A stretch of 64,000 nt of DNA from Phycisphaeraceae bacterium (GTDB lineage Bacteria > Planctomycetota > Phycisphaerae > Phycisphaerales > UBA1924). The stretch's first letter is position 1; the number at the start of each line of letters is the position of its first letter. Location of the stretch: NCBI GenBank assembly GCA_026128865.1, contig JAHCJE010000002.1, positions 1 to 64,000 of the forward strand, written 5' to 3'. Of the stretch, positions 60,181-64,000 are shown one piece after another. Both the position numbers and the translations under genes were made by a program. The notes under the pieces were generated by a model, which saw nothing but the letters and a program-made list of their open reading frames with translations, searched no databases and had not been told where the DNA came from.

Positions 60181-61853
60181 TGTCGGAAGCGGTTGGGACA
60201 ACGGGGGTTCGCGCGTTCGCGCCGTGGGCCAACGGGTGGCGTGCGACGCTCCTGCTCGTACTCGGCGTGACCGCGCTGCGGATCGTGTACCTGGTGTGGC
60301 TGTGCCCGTACACGCTGATCGAGGACGAGGCGCACTACTGGGAGTGGAGCCGACGTCTTGCGCTGTCGTACTACTCCAAGGGGCCGGGCGTGGCGTGGCT
60401 GATCGCGGCCTCAACGTGGCTGTTCGGGGAGTCGGAGTGGGCGGTCCGTCTGCCGGCGGCGCTCGCGTCCGGGGTTGCGGCGTTGTGTGTTGCCGGGCTG
60501 GCGCGAGACGCGTGCGATGACGGGCGTGCGGGGTTCTTCGGGGCGAGCGTCTTTCTGCTCATGCCGGTCTTCCAGGTTGTCGGGCTGCTGATGACGATCG
60601 ATGGGCCGATGGTGGCGTGCTGGGCTGCGGCGTGCTGGGCGGGTTGGCGGGCGATGGAGCGTGGATCTGGACCGGCGTGGGTTGTGCTGGGTGTCGCGCT
60701 GGGGGTTGGATTCCTGTTCAAGTACGTGGTGGCGTTGCTGGTCCCGGGGCTGGTGTGGTATGCGTTGCTGCGTCGGAGGTCGGGGCGTGGGCGTGCCGGC
60801 TGGGGATGGGTGGCGGCTGGCATCGGCGTCGGCCTGCTTGGTGTCGTGCCTGTCGCGGCGTGGAACGCGCTTCATGGGTGGCCGACGGTGCATCATCTGC
60901 TGGGGCACCTCGGGCTTCCGGGTGGGGACGTTGTGCCGACCCAGACGACGGGGGGTGGGTGGCGGTATGACCCGAAGTGGACGCTCGAGTTTCTGGGCGG
61001 GCAGATCGCGCTGGCGGGTGCGCCGTTGTGGCTGGGTATCTGCAGCGCGTTCGTGGCGATTCGTCGGCGTGGTGAGGCGGGCTGGCCTGGGCGTGCGTTC
61101 CTGATCGTGTGCGGCGTGCCTGTGCTCGCGATCTACGTCGCGGTGTCGTTCGTGACGGAGCCAGAGGGCAACTGGCCGATGGCGGGGTACGTGACGATGG
61201 CCGCGTTGTGCGGTTGGGGGGTTGTGGATGCGATGGACGAGGTGCTTCGCAGGCGTGCGGCGTGGAGCGCATTGCCCCGTGGGGAGCGGCCTTGGGCGGG
61301 GATCGTGCGTCGCAAGCCGGAGATGCACCGGCAGATCGTGTGGGACGTTTCGGTCGTGCTCGGTCTGGTGATCGGGGTTGGGACGTTGCGGATTGACGTG
61401 TTGTCGAGGGCGCCGCTGGTGGGGTGGATGTTCCCGATGGGTCGGATGATGGGCGCGGACGAGCAAGCGGCCGACGCGGCGGCCCGTCTGGAGGCGCTGC
61501 GTGAACGGACGGGGCTTGAGCCGTTCGTGATCGCGCAGCAGTATGGGCGGGCGAGCCTGATGGCGTTCTATCTGCCCGGGAGGCCGACGGTCTACTGCGC
61601 GAGCAGCCTGACGGCGGGGCGTGCGACGCAGTACGACCACTGGCCTGAGACCGACCTTCGCAACCCCGAGGTGGAGCGAGCGCTTCTCGGTCGGCCGGCG
61701 CTGCTGACCGGCGCGACGATCGAGCAGTGGAGGCTTGCGTTCGAGCGGGTTGAACCTGGTCCCCAGTTGCGAGGCGAGAGCAAGGTCGGGCGACTCGTGT
61801 TCGTGGGGATCGGGTACCGGGGGTTCATCTCTGGGGACGAGGAGGGGCGGTGA
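60180..61853 (+). CDS. GT39/ArnT-like membrane glycosyltransferase
   Basis: 557 residues with about ten membrane helices. The first extracytoplasmic loop EDEAHYWEWSRRLALSYYSKGPGVAWLI carries the catalytic Asp/Glu region of the ArnT/PMT superfamily (aminoarabinose and mannosyl transferases using lipid-linked donors). A later TEPEGNWPMAGY and the C-terminal soluble part fit the same family. Given the LptF and PAP2 neighbours, a sugar on lipid A is the likely product, but donor and acceptor are not visible. GTG start overlaps the lptF stop; the PAP2 gene overlaps its end. Confidence 0.83.
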   Translation: MSEAVGTTGVRAFAPWANGWRATLLLVLGVTALRIVYLVWLCPYTLIEDEAHYWEWSRRLALSYYSKGPGVAWLIAASTWLFGESEWAVRLPAALASGVAALCVAGLARDACDDGRAGFFGASVFLLMPVFQVVGLLMTIDGPMVACWAAACWAGWRAMERGSGPAWVVLGVALGVGFLFKYVVALLVPGLVWYALLRRRSGRGRAGWGWVAAGIGVGLLGVVPVAAWNALHGWPTVHHLLGHLGLPGGDVVPTQTTGGGWRYDPKWTLEFLGGQIALAGAPLWLGICSAFVAIRRRGEAGWPGRAFLIVCGVPVLAIYVAVSFVTEPEGNWPMAGYVTMAALCGWGVVDAMDEVLRRRAAWSALPRGERPWAGIVRRKPEMHRQIVWDVSVVLGLVIGVGTLRIDVLSRAPLVGWMFPMGRMMGADEQAADAAARLEALRERTGLEPFVIAQQYGRASLMAFYLPGRPTVYCASSLTAGRATQYDHWPETDLRNPEVERALLGRPALLTGATIEQWRLAFERVEPGPQLRGESKVGRLVFVGIGYRGFISGDEEGR

Positions 61854-62548
61854 TCCACCGGATGGCGTACGAGCGACGGATGCGGCGTGCACGTTCGATG
61901 AGGGCGTATGCACTGGCGTTGATGGCGTTGCTCGCGGTGTCTCTGTTGGACCGCGTGGTGTATGACGCGTTGACGTGGCCGCCAGAGCGGCGTGCTGCCG
62001 GGGAGTTGGAGGACTGGTACCAGATGCTGCGCACGGTGGGATACCTTCCGGCGTGGCTCGGGGTAGGGGTGGGGATCCTGCTGCTTGGTCGATCGGAGGG
62101 GAGCGATCGTGCGGCGTCGCGTCGTGCCGCGGTGGTGGTGCTGAGCGCGTTGTCAGCGGGTCTTGCGGCGGAAGCGCTGAAGTTGCTTGTTGGTCGGGAG
62201 CGTCCCGAGGTTTCGGGTGTGGAGGGGGCGTGGCAGGGGTACGTTTTCCGTGCGCCGTTCGGGGCGTTGGCGGACCCGTCGAACCTCGGGTTTCCGAGCT
62301 CTCACGCGGCGACGGCGTTCGGTGGCGCGTTCGCACTCGCAGCGGCGTACCCCCCCCTTCGTTGGCTTGCGTTCGTCCTGGCGTGCGGGTGCGGGCTGAC
62401 GCGGGTGTTGTCCGGTGCGCACTTCGCTTCGGACGTCTATGGCGGAGCGGCGCTTGGGTGGATGTCGTGGCGGTGGTGGTGGCGTGGGCTTTCGGAGCGT
62501 TGGGGGTGGGGGGGCGCGGTGTTGCCGCGCTGGGAGCGGGTGGGATGA
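61850..62548 (+). CDS. PAP2-family membrane phosphatase
   Basis: 232 residues with five or six membrane helices. All three phosphatase motifs are present: KLLVGRERP, PSSHAATAFGG and RVLSGAHFASDVYGG. Such enzymes dephosphorylate lipid substrates; in LPS operons they include LpxE-like lipid A phosphatases and undecaprenyl-diphosphate phosphatases. Start GTG lies in the stop of the glycosyltransferase gene (GTGA), and lptG overlaps the end, so the four genes are translationally coupled. A C8 run (62350-62357) is in frame. Confidence 0.87.
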   Translation: MIHRMAYERRMRRARSMRAYALALMALLAVSLLDRVVYDALTWPPERRAAGELEDWYQMLRTVGYLPAWLGVGVGILLLGRSEGSDRAASRRAAVVVLSALSAGLAAEALKLLVGRERPEVSGVEGAWQGYVFRAPFGALADPSNLGFPSSHAATAFGGAFALAAAYPPLRWLAFVLACGCGLTRVLSGAHFASDVYGGAALGWMSWRWWWRGLSERWGWGGAVLPRWERVG

Positions 62549-63684
62549 GGCTGCTTGACCGTTACATTGCGAGGCAGTTCTTTGTGAACGTGCTGGTTCT
62601 GTTTGTGCTGCTGTTCAGTTTCGTGGTGGCGATCGACGTGTCGCTGAACGTGCATCGGTTCATCCACAACGCGACGAAGCTTGCGCGTGGCGGGAGCGAG
62701 AGTGAGCCTTCTGGCGCTCGGGTCGCGGTGGTGACGGCGTTTCTTGTAGCGGACCTGTGGTGGCCGCGTCTGTTGCAGTTGTTCAACTTCATGCTCGGGC
62801 TTGTGATGGTCGCCGCGATGGGTTTCACGCTCACGCAACTGGTTCGTCACCGTGAGTTGGTGGCGATGCTTGCGAGCGGGCTCAGCCTGCGGCGCGTGGC
62901 GGCGCCGATCCTTGTGGTGGCGTTCGTGATGACAGGCGTGCAGGCGTTGAACCAGGAGTTTGCGCTGCCACGGATCGCGCCCTTGCTGGCCCGGGACACG
63001 GGTCAGGCGGGGCAGCACACGATGGGGGCATCGCGCGTGCCCCTGGTTGCTGACACGCTCGGGCGTGTGTGGTACGCGCGTGCGTTCGACGCGGACACCG
63101 GGACGCTGGAGGACGTGTACGTATGGGAGCGCGACGCGCAGGGCATGGCGGTCTGTCGAATCCACGCGGATCGTGCGCGGTGGCGCGGCGGGGGGTGGGA
63201 TCTGGACGGGGGGATCGCGGAGTCGCGGACGAACAGGGCGGAGCCTGCGGTGCGCGTGGACCGTATCGAGACAAATCTCGACCCGACGGAGTTGCGCGTG
63301 CGCCGGCACGACGCGTACCGGCATGCGCTGAGTTGGGGCCAGCTTGGCCAGATGCTTCGAGTGCTCGACCGGCTTGACCGCAATGCGCCAGAGGTGCGAG
63401 CGAAGCGGGAGCAGATTCAACGGGAGCGTTGGGGTCGGGTGTCGATCATGGCATCGAACGTGCTCGCGTTGCTCATCGCGTTGCCGTTTTTCCTGTCGCG
63501 CACGCCCGGTAACATGCTGGTTCGGACGCTTCGGTGCGCACCCGTTGCGATCGTGTCGTTGCTCGGTGGAATCCTCGGGGCGTCTGCGCCGGTGCCGGGT
63601 TTGCCCGCGGCGTTGGGCGTGTTTGTGCCGACGGCGGTGCTGGGGTTGGTGGCGGTTGCGTCGCTATCGACGATCAGAACCTGA
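62545..63684 (+). CDS. LptF/LptG-family LPS export permease (second copy)
   Basis: 379 residues. It begins RLLDRYIARQFFVNVLVLFVLL, the classical LptF/LptG N-terminus, followed by helices, a periplasmic domain of about 180 residues and a C-terminal helix group (NVLALLIALPFFLSRTP). ELVAMLASGLSLRRVAAPIL is the conserved coupling region. Together with the 58441-60180 permease this would make the LptFG heterodimer; LptB, LptA and LptC are not in the window. It overlaps the PAP2 gene by ATGA. Confidence 0.9.
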   Translation: MRLLDRYIARQFFVNVLVLFVLLFSFVVAIDVSLNVHRFIHNATKLARGGSESEPSGARVAVVTAFLVADLWWPRLLQLFNFMLGLVMVAAMGFTLTQLVRHRELVAMLASGLSLRRVAAPILVVAFVMTGVQALNQEFALPRIAPLLARDTGQAGQHTMGASRVPLVADTLGRVWYARAFDADTGTLEDVYVWERDAQGMAVCRIHADRARWRGGGWDLDGGIAESRTNRAEPAVRVDRIETNLDPTELRVRRHDAYRHALSWGQLGQMLRVLDRLDRNAPEVRAKREQIQRERWGRVSIMASNVLALLIALPFFLSRTPGNMLVRTLRCAPVAIVSLLGGILGASAPVPGLPAALGVFVPTAVLGLVAVASLSTIRT

Positions 63685-63778
63685 TGGGCTGGCGTGGGAT
63701 CGCGGAGGTTCCCCTGGGTTACGGGGCTGTTGCGTGGACGGGAGGCTCGCTAGGATGGAGGGCAGAGGAGGTTCGCGC

Positions 63779-64000
63779 GTGGAGCACGTTGGCGATCGCT
63801 TGCGGGGCGGGTTCTCGGTGGTCGAGTTGATCATGAGCCTTGCGATCGTGGCGATCCTGGTCGGCCTGCTGCTGCCGTTGCTCGGGCACACGCGGAGCAT
63901 CGCGCACGAGGCGGTGTGCGCGAACAACCTGCGGCAGATCGGGCTGGGGTGGCACGCGTACTTCCAGGAGCACGAGCAGTTCCCGAGGCACACGGACGAG
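63779..64000 (+). CDS. Prepilin-type protein, truncated at the right edge
   Basis: At least 74 residues, running off the window. Start GTG 63779 has GAGGAGG about eight bases before; an in-frame ATG at 63755 is the alternative. A short leader is followed by the prepilin signal GGFSVVELIMSLAIVAILVGLLLPLL (Gly-Phe cleavage, Glu at +5). The helix continues into VCANNLRQIGLGWHAYFQEH, which is typical of planctomycete DUF1559/H-X9-DG-type pseudopilins. TAGGAT at 63751 might be a -10. Confidence 0.85.
   Translation, partial: MEHVGDRLRGGFSVVELIMSLAIVAILVGLLLPLLGHTRSIAHEAVCANNLRQIGLGWHAYFQEHEQFPRHTDE

Noticed and set aside
1-64000. tRNA, rRNA, transposase, integrase or prophage genes
   Set aside because: I looked through the gaps and translations and saw none. 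A tRNA scan was not possible, so a tRNA in a short gap cannot be fully excluded.

Overview
The window is very GC-rich, tightly packed chromosomal DNA from a Gram-negative-type bacterium. I read it as Planctomycetota, probably class Phycisphaerae. Reasons: secreted proteins ending in twin dockerin-like repeats built on NTLDVLAFLNAY, several prepilin-type proteins, a futalosine-pathway gene, a complete-looking outer-membrane export set (LptD, two LptF/LptG permeases) and coding-region palindromes of a kind I associate with that phylum. The assignment rests on family recognition, not on a database search. I found no rRNA, tRNA, CRISPR array, transposase or phage gene.

Layout. 0-6.5 kb: end of a TlpA-like thioredoxin protein, pyruvate phosphate dikinase with a histone-H1-like basic tail, pabB carrying repeat insertions, and a small membrane protein. 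6.5-13.7 kb is the most accessory-looking part: a kinase-like protein, two unrecognised small genes, a short UvrC, a DinB-family protein, and a lower-GC BcgI-like restriction-modification pair. 13.7-15.9 kb: thiG, thiS and an anchored protein, with near-identical hairpins inside coding sequence. 15.9-24.5 kb: one minus-strand block pilM-pilN-pilO-pilP-like-pilB, then lptD. 24.7-32.5 kb: mqnB, a HlyD-type adaptor, and a cell-wall sugar recycling group (SSS symporter, anmK, murQ), then a CCA/poly(A) polymerase. 32.6-42.4 kb: two ClpP/SppA-fold paralogues, PepF, two dockerin-tailed secreted proteins, a PLP decarboxylase and a lipoprotein. 42.5-48.1 kb, minus strand: an HDOD protein, neuC, neuB, feoB, feoA. 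48.2-50.6 kb, minus strand: a Cys-rich secreted peptide, a secreted unknown and a MauE-prepilin fusion. 50.8-58.4 kb: rho, then ptsI, RNase E/G, dxr and a ferredoxin. 58.4-63.7 kb: an overlapping run lptF, ArnT-like glycosyltransferase, PAP2 phosphatase, lptG. The right edge cuts a prepilin-like gene.

How the genes fit together. LptD, LptF and LptG with the GT39 and PAP2 genes point to lipid A synthesis, trimming and export. The pil genes and prepilin-like proteins point to a type IV pilus or type II secretion machine. SSS, AnmK and MurQ point to recovery of MurNAc sugars.

The best candidate for an undescribed system is 48260-50621: a secreted peptide with ten Cys, a secreted protein of unknown function, and a membrane protein that joins a MauE redox domain to an internal prepilin signal. 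Three window-wide patterns also stand out. Several genes have a -10-like hexamer 5-9 bases before a start codon and no Shine-Dalgarno, which suggests leaderless mRNAs. Runs of 8-11 G or C are common inside genes. Two genes (anmK and the Cys-rich peptide) are out of frame by one base at or near such a run.
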